The notes under the pieces were generated by a model, which was given only the letters and a program-made list of their open reading frames with translations, did no database searches and had not been told where the DNA came from. A stretch of 12,752 nt of DNA from an uncultured Solirubrobacterales bacterium (lineage in GTDB: Bacteria; Actinomycetota; Thermoleophilia; Solirubrobacterales; Solirubrobacteraceae), in assembly GCA_903830015.1 (NCBI GenBank), contig CAIKSH010000217.1, positions 1 through 12,752 of the forward strand, given 5' to 3'. Shown here one piece after another: positions 1-6,922 of the stretch; position 1 is the stretch's first letter; each line of letters starts with the position of its first letter. The position numbers were made by a program, and so were the translations under genes.

Positions 1-1
1 C

Positions 2-622
2 GCGGCCGGCGCCGCTGCCCGCCCGCGCGGTCGCCGGGCCGCTCCCGGCGGTCAGCCGCCGTCCCGGGGCCAGAAGTCGCCGGGCCGACCGCCGCGTGAC
101 GGCGGCGATGACGGCGGCGACCGGCCGCCGGAGGCCCGCCGCCGGGCGATCCTCTTCGGTGCCGCCGGCCTGGCCGTGGTGGTCATCGCCTTCCTGCTCG
201 TCACCCAGGTCTTCGGCTGCGGCGGCGGCGACTCGGGCACGACTACGCAGGAGGCCAACACCGTGGTGACGCAGGCCGGCGACAAGGCCAAGAAGGACTC
301 GGCCGGCGCCGGCGCCGTCAACCGCGACGCCACGCGGGTCGCCGTGTTCAACGGAACGACGACCAGCGGCCTGGCCCGAACCGCGGCCGACAAGCTCATC
401 GCCGCCGGCTACAAGCAGGTCGACCCGGTCACCACCGCTCCCGACCAGGCCGTCCCGGCGACGCAGGTCTACTTCGACACCGGGGCCCGGGCGGTCGGCC
501 TCGACGTGGCCAAGGCGCTCGGCGTCGACGCCGCGGCGGTCGTGGCGATGGATCCGAACATCCGGGCCCTGGGGCAGAACGCCCCGGTCGCGGTGGTTCT
601 CGGTGCCGATCAGGCCCAGTGA
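2..622 (+). CDS. LytR C-terminal domain membrane protein, 5' end outside window
   Basis: The frame is open from the left edge and has no ATG, GTG or TTG before a GTG at 176. That GTG lies inside the membrane helix, so the true start is upstream of the window. What is visible is a basic, Pro/Gly/Arg-rich cytoplasmic segment (about 2-148), which includes a tandem 12-base repeat at 98-121 encoding DGGDDGGD. One hydrophobic helix follows (about 149-223), then a Thr/Ala/Lys-rich linker. The C-terminal globular part (about 335-619) has the LytR_C pattern: VAVFNGT near its start, GLA, AADKLIAAGYK, and a closing VAVVLGAD. LytR_C domains are extracytoplasmic and often accompany LCP-type cell-wall glycopolymer ligases; here the domain stands without an LCP domain in view. 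A Cys follows the helix (VFGC), but the -2 Phe makes a lipobox doubtful. The stop overlaps the next start by four bases (GTGA). Confidence 0.82.
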   Translation, partial: AAGAAARPRGRRAAPGGQPPSRGQKSPGRPPRDGGDDGGDRPPEARRRAILFGAAGLAVVVIAFLLVTQVFGCGGGDSGTTTQEANTVVTQAGDKAKKDSAGAGAVNRDATRVAVFNGTTTSGLARTAADKLIAAGYKQVDPVTTAPDQAVPATQVYFDTGARAVGLDVAKALGVDAAAVVAMDPNIRALGQNAPVAVVLGADQAQ

Positions 623-1146
623 TCTATCTCGCCCGCCACGGGCAGACGCCGTACAACGAGGAGGGAAGGTTCCAGGGCTGGTCCGACGTGCCGCTCAGCG
701 ACCTCGGGGCCGCGCAGGCCGCTGAGCTGGCCGGGAGGGTCGCCGCGATCGGTCCCGGCCTGCTCGTCTCCAGCAGCCTCGAGCGCGCGCTCCAGACCGC
801 CCGCGTCGTCGGGGAGGCGGTCGGGCTCGAGCCGGTCGTTGACGCCCGCCTGGCCGAGACCGACACCGGGAGCTGGACCCACCGCAGCTTCGACGAGGTG
901 ATCGCCGAGGATCCCGACGGATTTCGCTCCTTCCTGGAGCTCGACGAGGCCTGGCGGTTCCCGGGTGGCGAGAGTTTCGTGGAGCAGTCGGCGAGGATCG
1001 AGGAGGCCCTTGGCGAACTGACACAACGGGACTCCGACTTCCCCATAGTCGTCGTATGCCATCGAAACGTGATCCGGCTTGCCCTGCGCGCCCGCGGCCG
1101 CGAGCCTGATGCCATGCCCGAGAACGCGAGCCTTGTCGAGCTGTGA
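619..1146 (+). CDS. Histidine phosphatase family protein (phosphoglycerate mutase-like)
   Basis: The 175-residue product has the full catalytic set of the histidine phosphatase superfamily. The phospho-acceptor His7 lies in RHGQT. Arg56 is in SSSLERALQTA, Glu80 in LAETDTG, and the second His148 in VVVCHRN. It is a single-domain, cytoplasmic protein with no signal peptide, slightly shorter than the usual 200 residues. Such enzymes dephosphorylate sugar phosphates, phosphoglycerates or nucleotide derivatives; sequence alone does not give the substrate. The GTG start at 619 overlaps the preceding TGA, with only a weak AGG at 612-614, so translation is probably coupled. Its stop overlaps the next GTG in the same way. 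A relative in mycobacteria acts on glucosyl-3-phosphoglycerate; whether this one does cannot be said. The family call is firm, the specific role open. Confidence 0.9.
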   Translation: MIYLARHGQTPYNEEGRFQGWSDVPLSDLGAAQAAELAGRVAAIGPGLLVSSSLERALQTARVVGEAVGLEPVVDARLAETDTGSWTHRSFDEVIAEDPDGFRSFLELDEAWRFPGGESFVEQSARIEEALGELTQRDSDFPIVVVCHRNVIRLALRARGREPDAMPENASLVEL

Positions 1147-2930
1147 CCCTGCTCTCGCGGATCGTCTTCGCGCTCCTCGTCGTCGCCGCGGTGGGAGCGT
1201 TCTTCGTGGCCCAGCGGCTGAAGACCTCGTCGCCGGTGGTCCAGGGCTTCGAGATCTCCTCGCCGATCTTCTCGCCTAACGGTGACGGGCGGCTGGACCG
1301 CGAGCGGGTCAGCTTTCGCCTGAAGCGCTCGGAGACCGTCGATGTCGCGGTGGTCGACGAGCAGGGTGACGCCGTCCGCGAGCTGGCCTCCGGGCTCTCC
1401 CTGAAGGCCTACGAACGCTCACCGGTCCTCACCTGGGACGGGCGCCAGGACGATGGCCGGTTTGCCCCCGACGGGCGCTACCGGATCCGGGTAACGCTCC
1501 GCCGCGAAGGCCGCTCGATCGTCGTGCGCCAGTCGTTCCTGCTCGACGACACCCCGCCGAAGGTCACGGTGCGCTCCGTCGGCCCGGCCAGGGGCCCGGG
1601 CCCGGAGCTGATCACGCGCCCCGGCCGCCAGCAGGTACGAATCCGCTGGCGCCCTGGCGTGAGGTACGGCCGGCTGCTGGTCTTCCGGACCTCCCCGAAG
1701 CCGGTGCGGCTCGTCTACGAGCGGCCGCTCGGCGGGCGCACGACCAAGGCGCTCTGGGACGGCCGCACCAGCTCGGGACGCCCGGCCGGCGCCGGCACCT
1801 ACCTGGCGGTGGTCGAGCGCCGGGACCGCGCCGGCGTCGCGGGCACCTCCACGCCGCTCGACGCCGAGGGCCTGCCGAAGCTCCCGTACGGCCGGACGCT
1901 CGAGGGCCAGGCGGGGATCGTGATCCAGCCGGTCGGCGTGGTTCCCCCGCTGGTCGCCACCCCGGCCGGCCGGCGCGTGGGCATCGGCGTCTCCGCCGGC
2001 GGCCAGGGCTACCGCTGGTCGATGGGTCGCCTCGGGGGCCGGGCGCAGAAGAAGGGCACCGCCTCCCGCGCCGTGGTCGAGGTCGCCCCTTCGGCCGAGA
2101 ACTCGGGGATCTTCCTCTTCACCGCCACCCAGGGCTCCGCCCGCGCCGGGGCGCCCTTTGCGGTCGACGACCGCCGCACCAACCCCGTACTCGTGGTGAT
2201 CCCCGTGATCAGCTGGCAGGGCCGTAACCCCGCCGACGGCGACGGCGACGGGCGCCCCGACCTGCTCGAGGACGGACTCGCCGCCGGCCTTCGACGGCCA
2301 CTGGTCACCCGGCTGCCCGCCGGCTTTGCCTCCAGCGAGCAGCCGGTCGCCGCCTGGCTGTCGCGCAACCGCAAGCGCTTCGACATCACCACCGACTATG
2401 CGATCGCCCGCAAGCTGCCGCCGCTCCTGGAGGGCCACAGCGGCGTGCTGCTGGCCGGCCGGACCTCGTGGCTTCCGCCGGCCGCCCAGGTGCGGCTGAG
2501 GCGATTCGTGCGCTCCGGGGGGACGCTTGTCGAGGTGGCCCCCGACTCGCTCCAGCGGACGGTCACCCTCCGCGGCCCGACGCAGCTCACCCGGCCGCTG
2601 CCGCCTTCGACCACCGACCTCTTCGGCAGCGCGATCGAGCGCCGCACCGGGGAGTTCACCGTGACCAACTCCCGTGACTCGATCGACCTCTTCGGCGGGA
2701 CCGAGGGGCTCTTCCGCGGCTACACGCAGGTCGAGGAGACCGTCTCGCCGGGCCGGGGCAAGGTCCTGGCCTCCGCGGTCACCGACGACGGCCGGGTCGT
2801 CGTGGTGGCCCTCCGGGTCGGTCGCGGCACCGTGATCCGATTCGGCCTTCCCGAACTTCCCTCCCGGCTGGCCAGCGACCCCGACGCCCAGGGACTGATG
2901 GAGCGCTCATGGCAACTGATGTCGCGCTGA
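1143..2930 (+). CDS. Membrane-anchored FlgD-Ig-like and dimethylformamidase-beta-like surface protein
   Basis: The 595-residue product begins with a membrane anchor (residues 5-23), so the rest is probably extracytoplasmic. Residues about 36-135 form a FlgD/CHU_C-type Ig-like domain, with FSPNGDG at 43-49, WDG at 98-100 and PDGRYRI at 109-115. A second, more divergent copy lies at about 165-230 (WDG at 205-207, GTY at 218-220). Residues about 345-480 resemble the C-terminal glutamine-amidotransferase-like fold of N,N-dimethylformamidase beta subunits, with LVVIPVISWQ, then GHSGVLLAGRTSW and FVRSGGTLVEVAPDSL. Between the first two lies an acidic loop, DGDGDGRPD (365-373), resembling thrombospondin-3/EF-hand-like calcium sites. 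No obvious catalytic Cys/His dyad is seen, so it may bind rather than catalyse. The GTG start overlaps the upstream stop and the last 22 bases overlap the polymerase-like gene. The domain reading is from motif memory; the function is unknown. Confidence 0.68.
   Translation: MTLLSRIVFALLVVAAVGAFFVAQRLKTSSPVVQGFEISSPIFSPNGDGRLDRERVSFRLKRSETVDVAVVDEQGDAVRELASGLSLKAYERSPVLTWDGRQDDGRFAPDGRYRIRVTLRREGRSIVVRQSFLLDDTPPKVTVRSVGPARGPGPELITRPGRQQVRIRWRPGVRYGRLLVFRTSPKPVRLVYERPLGGRTTKALWDGRTSSGRPAGAGTYLAVVERRDRAGVAGTSTPLDAEGLPKLPYGRTLEGQAGIVIQPVGVVPPLVATPAGRRVGIGVSAGGQGYRWSMGRLGGRAQKKGTASRAVVEVAPSAENSGIFLFTATQGSARAGAPFAVDDRRTNPVLVVIPVISWQGRNPADGDGDGRPDLLEDGLAAGLRRPLVTRLPAGFASSEQPVAAWLSRNRKRFDITTDYAIARKLPPLLEGHSGVLLAGRTSWLPPAAQVRLRRFVRSGGTLVEVAPDSLQRTVTLRGPTQLTRPLPPSTTDLFGSAIERRTGEFTVTNSRDSIDLFGGTEGLFRGYTQVEETVSPGRGKVLASAVTDDGRVVVVALRVGRGTVIRFGLPELPSRLASDPDAQGLMERSWQLMSR
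2900..2903 (+). promoter_or_regulatory. Ribosome binding site fixing the start of the O-antigen ligase-like gene
   Basis: GGAG lies five bases before the ATG at 2909, inside the last codons of the preceding gene. It supports this ATG as the real start even though it creates a 22-base out-of-frame overlap. Confidence 0.6.
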
Positions 2931-4369
2931 TCGGCTGCTCGATCCTGGCCGGGGCGATGATCGTCGCCCCGACCGCGCGCTCACGCGCCTGGCTGATGCT
3001 GGCCACGCTCGTGGTCGCGCCGGCCCTGCTCGTCGCCCACGTCGCCGGCGCCGACCAGCTCGCGGGAGTCTCGGGCCGGGCCGGGCTCCTGGCCGCCGCA
3101 GCTGCCGCGGCGATCGTTGCCGCGCTCCTGCTCGCGTGGTGGTTCACCCGCTATCCGGGCGCCTTCCCGATCGCCGTGGTCGTGACCCTCCCGTTCCGGA
3201 TCCCGCTCAGTATCGGCGGCGCCACCGCGAGCCTCCTGCTCGGGCTCTACCTCGTCGTCGCCGGCGGCGCGATCGCCTGGCTGGTGCCCCACCTGCGCGC
3301 CGGCCCGGAGGATTCGGTGCCCGACCGGCGTCCCGGCGGCCTCGAATGGGCCCTGGCCGGGGTGCTCGTCCTGTACTCGGTCCAGGCGCTGTGGACCTCC
3401 GACCCGGACCGCGCGATCGAGAACGTCCTCTTCTTCTACGTCCCGTTCGCGATCGGCTTCGTCCTGCTTTCGCGCTTCGACTGGACCTCGCGGCTGGCCG
3501 CCCGCGTGCTGGCCGTGCTCACCGGGCTGGCGGTGGCCCTCACGGCGATCGGCTTCGTCGAGTTCGCCACGCGCCAGCTGCTGCTCAACCCGAAGGTGAT
3601 CGCCGCCAACCAGGTCAACGACTACTTCCGCGTCAACTCGCTCTTCTTCGACCCGAACATCTTCGGGCGCTTCCTGGTGATCGTCATCATCCTGCTCGTC
3701 GCCTGGATCTGCTGGGAGCGCCGCCAGAAGGCGGTGGCCGCCGGGGCCGTCGTGGTCGCCTTCCTGTTCGGCGGCCTGCTGACCACGCTCTCGCAGTCCA
3801 GCTACGCGGCACTGCTGGCCGGGCTGGCGATGCTCGCCGCGCTGCGCTGGAGCGTGCGCTGGACGGTGGCCGCGGTCGCCGTGGCCGCGGTGCTCGCCGC
3901 GGCCGGGTTCGCCCTGGGCACCGGTGCCTTCGAGGGCGGCCAGGACGCCTCCCGGGCCACCAGCGGCCGCTCGGCGCTCGTCGCCGGCGGGGTCAACCTG
4001 TTCGCCGAGCGGCCGGTCGCCGGCTGGGGCTCAGGGTCGTTCGCCCGCGAGTACCGCGCCGCGGAGAACGTCTCGGTGGCCAAGGCGGCCTCGGCCTCCC
4101 ACACCATCCCGGTCACCGTCGCCGCCGAGCAGGGGGTGATCGGCCTGGCCGCCTACCTCGCGCTCCTCTTCTTCGCCTTCTCCCGCTGCCTGCGGGGAGT
4201 CAGGTCGGGCCGCGACCCGGCGATACGCGCGGGCATCGCCGCCGCCTTCACGGCGCTCGTCGTGCACACGCTCATCTACGCGGCCTTCCTGGAGGACCCG
4301 ATCACCTGGGTGCTCCTGGCCGCGGCCACCGCATTCGGCACCGCGGCCGCGCGCCCGGGTAACTCGTGA
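2909..4369 (+). CDS. O-antigen ligase/polymerase family membrane protein (Wzy-like)
   Basis: The 486-residue product has about 10-12 hydrophobic segments. The longest loop, about residues 340-400, sits before the last helices, as in the O-antigen ligase (Wzy_C) family. Conserved-looking elements are RVNSLFFDPNIFGR (241-254), TLSQSSYAAL (293-301), the loop motif GWGSGSF (372-378), and SHT followed by EQGVIGL (397-413). The loop His and the Arg residues are the usual candidates for binding undecaprenyl-diphosphate-linked glycan. The enzyme would join or polymerise repeat units outside the membrane. Ligase (WaaL-like) and polymerase (Wzy-like) roles cannot be separated by sequence; with a flippase and an initiating transferase nearby, and no lipid A expected in an actinobacterium, polymerase or glycan ligase is more likely. 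The ATG has a good GGAG. The stop shares GTGA with the next gene. Confidence 0.85.
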   Translation: MATDVALIGCSILAGAMIVAPTARSRAWLMLATLVVAPALLVAHVAGADQLAGVSGRAGLLAAAAAAAIVAALLLAWWFTRYPGAFPIAVVVTLPFRIPLSIGGATASLLLGLYLVVAGGAIAWLVPHLRAGPEDSVPDRRPGGLEWALAGVLVLYSVQALWTSDPDRAIENVLFFYVPFAIGFVLLSRFDWTSRLAARVLAVLTGLAVALTAIGFVEFATRQLLLNPKVIAANQVNDYFRVNSLFFDPNIFGRFLVIVIILLVAWICWERRQKAVAAGAVVVAFLFGGLLTTLSQSSYAALLAGLAMLAALRWSVRWTVAAVAVAAVLAAAGFALGTGAFEGGQDASRATSGRSALVAGGVNLFAERPVAGWGSGSFAREYRAAENVSVAKAASASHTIPVTVAAEQGVIGLAAYLALLFFAFSRCLRGVRSGRDPAIRAGIAAAFTALVVHTLIYAAFLEDPITWVLLAAATAFGTAAARPGNS

Positions 4370-5793
4370 GCGGCGCGCGACGGGAGCTGGGCTGGATCGC
4401 CGGCCTGGCGATCGTCGCGCTGGCCGTGTGGGCGCTGCTGCGGAGCTATCCCAACTACGACGCCTACTACCACCTGGTCTGGGGCCGGGAGATCCTCTCG
4501 GGCTCGCGGCCGGGGATAGAGGTCCCCGACGCTCCCACCGCGCATCCGCTGTACGTGGTCCTCGGGGCGCTGCTGGCCCTGGTCTTCGGCGAGGGCGCCG
4601 AGCGGGTGCTGATCCTCGTCTGCGTCCTCTCGCTCCTGGCCTGCGGCTGGGCGCTGCTGCGGCTCGGCCGCGCCGTCTTCGGCACCTGGCCCGGGGTGGC
4701 GGCCGCGCTGCTCACCGTGCTGGCACCGACGCTGCTCCTTTACGCGGCCCGGGGATACGTCGACATTCCCTTCCTGGCGCTGGTCTTCTGGGCCGCCGCC
4801 CTGGAGGCCGGCGAGCGCCGCCGCGGCATGCCGGTCATGGTGCTGCTCACCCTCGCCGGGCTGCTGCGCCCGGAGGCGTGGCTGCTGGCCGGCCTCTACT
4901 GGCTCTGGTGCGCCTGGCCGCGGGACGGGCGCCGCTTCGACCCCCAGCCGGCGCTGCTGGCCGTGATGCTCGCCGCGCCGGTGCTGTGGGTCGCCTTCGA
5001 CTGGTGGGCCACCGGCAACCCGCTCCACGCCGTCAGCTCGACCGGGGCGCAGGCCGAGGCGCTCGGCCGCGAGCGCGGCCTGGCCAACGTCCCGGGCGCC
5101 TACCTGTCCGGCCTGGAGGAGGTGCTGCGACTTCCCCTGCTTCTCCTCGCCCTGGTCGGCCTGGCGATCGAGTGCGTCTGGCGGCGGGGCAGGAGGCTGG
5201 AGGTCCCGGCCGCCCTCTTTGCCGCCGGCACCGCGGCCTTCGTCGGGGCCGGCGTCGCCGGGCTAGCGCTCCTGCCCCGCTACCTCACCGTTCCGGCGGT
5301 GACGCTCACGCTCTTCGCCGGGCTGGCCCTCGCCGGCTGGACGCTCCTGCCCGGCGACGACCGGCGGCGCTGGCGCTGGGCAGCGGTTGCTGGCGTGGCC
5401 CTGGTGCTGGGCCTGGTCTACGCCGTTGTCCGGGTCGACGTCCCGCGCAAGGTCCACCGCGAGCTGGCGTTCGTCACCGGTATCCACGACGACCTGGTCT
5501 CCACCCTCAACGATCCGGCAGTCCGCTCGCGGCTGGGCTGCGGACCGCTGAGCACGCCGAACTTCCGGCTCGTGCCGGACGCGCGCTGGCTGCTCGACGC
5601 GTCGGCGAGCGAAGTGGTGGCCCGCTCGCAGGGGCGCCCGCGGACCGGGGTGGCGCTGGTCTTCACCGGCGAGCGCGCCGCCGCCCGCTACGGGCGCGCC
5701 GCCGGCGTGGAGGAGAAGACCAACCGAGCCGACGAGGGCTTCCGCGAGGTCGCCCGCCACGGGGCGATCACTGCCTACGCGGCCTGCCGCTGA
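4366..5793 (+). CDS. GT-C fold membrane glycosyltransferase (family 39/ArnT-like)
   Basis: The 475-residue product has about 9-11 membrane helices and the layout of polyprenyl-phosphate-sugar-dependent GT-C enzymes. In the first extracytoplasmic loop, YPNYDAYYHLVWGREI (28-43) carries Asp32, the likely catalytic acid position, and TAHPLY follows (58-63). RGYVDIP (129-135) and LLRPEAWLL (166-174) match the second acidic motif and following helix of this class, and PRYL (304-307) precedes a late helix. Residues about 358-475 form a non-membrane tail with two cysteines (392 and 474) that could pair outside the membrane. Family members transfer sugars from polyprenyl-phosphate donors to glycans, lipids or proteins; the acceptor here is unknown. 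The GTG start overlaps the stop of the polymerase-like gene, making this the last gene of the chain. Its stop lies three bases from the end of the opposing gene. Confidence 0.78.
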   Translation: MSGARRELGWIAGLAIVALAVWALLRSYPNYDAYYHLVWGREILSGSRPGIEVPDAPTAHPLYVVLGALLALVFGEGAERVLILVCVLSLLACGWALLRLGRAVFGTWPGVAAALLTVLAPTLLLYAARGYVDIPFLALVFWAAALEAGERRRGMPVMVLLTLAGLLRPEAWLLAGLYWLWCAWPRDGRRFDPQPALLAVMLAAPVLWVAFDWWATGNPLHAVSSTGAQAEALGRERGLANVPGAYLSGLEEVLRLPLLLLALVGLAIECVWRRGRRLEVPAALFAAGTAAFVGAGVAGLALLPRYLTVPAVTLTLFAGLALAGWTLLPGDDRRRWRWAAVAGVALVLGLVYAVVRVDVPRKVHRELAFVTGIHDDLVSTLNDPAVRSRLGCGPLSTPNFRLVPDARWLLDASASEVVARSQGRPRTGVALVFTGERAAARYGRAAGVEEKTNRADEGFREVARHGAITAYAACR

Positions 5794-5796
5794 AGC

Positions 5797-6864
5797 TCAG
5801 CTGTCGCGGGCGATCGAGAGCTCGTCGAGCCGGTCCCAGAGCGGCCGGTTCTGCCGGCGGGCCGTCTGGGCCAGGGCCCACTCGCGCAGCTCGAGGTCGG
5901 GCCGCGCGCGGGCGCCGGCGTATCCGGCGAGAAGCTCGGCGAACTGCCCGGCGGTGCCGGCGGTCCGGACCGCCCGCGCCCAGGTCTTTACGCCGGCGAG
6001 CTCCGGGCTCACCGTCATCCGGCCCAGGCGGGCGTACTTGAGGATCCGGTTGGGCAGCCCGGCGTCGTTGAAGGGCTCCACCCTGAAGGGAACGATACCC
6101 ACGTCGGAGGCGAGGATCACGCGCGCGGCCGCCTCGTCGTCGAGCGGCCCGAGCCAGACCAGCGAAGGGTGGTTGCGACAGGCCAGGAAATCGGGGTCCC
6201 CGGCGCACTCCTCCTCGTGCCAGGCGCCGACCAGGAAGAGCACCAGCCGGTCGCCGAGCGCCTCGGCGGTGCTCCGCAGCAGCGACCAGTCGGTGCGCCA
6301 GCCCAGGTGGCCCAGCGAGACGGCCACCACCGTTTCCCCGGGCTCGGGAGCCGGGAAGCGGTCGGCCGGGGTGGTCATCAGGATCGCTTCGCGCCCGGCC
6401 TCGCGCTCCTGCTCGACCAGCGGCTCGGAGACCGCGTAGGTGATGGTGGCCCGCTCGGCGGCCAGCTCGTGGAGCTCGGCCAGGCGCGCCCGGGTGGCCT
6501 CGCTGGCGTCGTAGGCCAGCTCGTAGCGGTCCCAGCGCGAGTACCAGAGCTCGGCCCCGGGGCACTGGGCCAGGAGGGCCCGGGCGAGCGGATACTGGAC
6601 CGGGTGGAAGATCACGAAGACCCGCGGGTCGCCCTGCGCCCGCAGCTCGCCGAGCAGGCGCCGGGCCTGGCGCGCGGCGACCGCGTCACCCAGGGCGGCC
6701 GGCATCCGGGCAACGGCGCCGAAGCGCAGCCGCGGCGGGTCGACGGCGATCACGCCCGGGGCGCGCAGGAGGTCCTCGGCCTGTTCGCGCTGGATGAAGC
6801 TCTCGAGCGTGCGCGGAAGCAGCAGCACGCAGAGTGGGGGCCGGCTTGCCTGGGGGGCGCTCAC
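5797..6864 (-). CDS. GT-B fold glycosyltransferase (family 4/group 1-like)
   Basis: The product is 355 residues and soluble, with a Rossmann-like N-terminal half (CVLLLPRTLESF near the start, then VFVIFHPVQYP). The donor-binding half has GPLDDEAAARVILASDVGIVPF (about 239-260, quoted here in part of its length) followed by NDAGLPNRILKYARLG, the group-1 pattern in which an N/K-R residue after GLP precedes the helix that contacts the nucleotide sugar. It would add one sugar to the lipid-linked oligosaccharide in the cytoplasm. The longest frame begins at a TTG at 6873, but I choose the GTG at 6864. It has TAGGGT eight bases upstream as a leaderless -10 (AGGG could alternatively serve as a ribosome site nine bases away), whereas the TTG lies inside that motif. 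The gene stands alone on the minus strand, convergent with the GT-C gene and divergent from the flippase gene. The sugar is unknown. Confidence 0.85.
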   Translation of the reverse strand: MSAPQASRPPLCVLLLPRTLESFIQREQAEDLLRAPGVIAVDPPRLRFGAVARMPAALGDAVAARQARRLLGELRAQGDPRVFVIFHPVQYPLARALLAQCPGAELWYSRWDRYELAYDASEATRARLAELHELAAERATITYAVSEPLVEQEREAGREAILMTTPADRFPAPEPGETVVAVSLGHLGWRTDWSLLRSTAEALGDRLVLFLVGAWHEEECAGDPDFLACRNHPSLVWLGPLDDEAAARVILASDVGIVPFRVEPFNDAGLPNRILKYARLGRMTVSPELAGVKTWARAVRTAGTAGQFAELLAGYAGARARPDLELREWALAQTARRQNRPLWDRLDELSIARDS

Positions 6865-6872
6865 CGCCGGCA

Positions 6873-6878
6873 ACCCTA
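6873..6878 (-). promoter_or_regulatory. Candidate -10 element (TAGGGT) of the minus-strand glycosyltransferase
   Basis: Read on the minus strand, TAGGGT ends eight bases before the GTG at 6864. This fits the actinobacterial TANNNT -10 and a transcript starting at or next to the start codon. No convincing -35 box is seen 16-19 bases upstream. Confidence 0.4.
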
Positions 6879-6907
6879 GCCGCGGCGGCCTCCCCCGGAT
6901 GGGCGGA

Positions 6908-6913
6908 TAGCGT
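6908..6913 (+). promoter_or_regulatory. Candidate -10 element (TAGCGT) of the flippase gene
   Basis: TAGCGT fits TANNNT and lies nine bases before the ATG at 6923, consistent with a leaderless or very short-leader transcript. No clear -35 box is visible. The AGGTGG between them could instead act as a poorly spaced ribosome site. Confidence 0.35.
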
Positions 6914-6922
6914 CAGGTGGCG

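Noticed and set aside
98..121. Tandem 12-base repeat and other GC-rich triplet runs as a possible regulatory or CRISPR-like repeat
   Set aside because: There are only two copies, in frame, in a low-complexity disordered segment. No spacer-repeat pattern exists anywhere in the window.
206..223. Lipobox (VFGC) making the LytR_C protein a lipoprotein
   Set aside because: Phe at the -2 position is unusual, and at least 50 residues precede the helix, which is far too long for a signal peptide.
1419..2438. 339-residue minus-strand frame over the Ig-like gene
   Set aside because: It is an antisense shadow with biased composition, while the plus-strand frame has coherent domains.
3136..4362. 408-residue plus-strand frame over the O-antigen ligase-like gene
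   Set aside because: Its composition is almost entirely Arg, Gly, Pro and Ala, with no domain pattern. It is an out-of-frame shadow of a gene with clear membrane helices and motifs.
5789..5801. Short hairpin GCTGA-AGC-TCAGC spanning both stop codons of the convergent genes, as a two-way terminator
   Set aside because: The stem has only five pairs and there is no T-run on either side. The symmetry comes largely from the two facing TGA stops.
4428..6041. 537-residue plus-strand frame across the GT-C gene and into the opposing GT-B gene
   Set aside because: It is Arg/Gly/Ala/Pro-rich low-complexity translation that crosses the stop codons of two well-supported convergent genes.
6864..6873. TTG at 6873 as the start of the GT-B gene
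   Set aside because: The TTG overlaps the TAGGGT motif and has no spaced ribosome site. The GTG three codons later is better placed.
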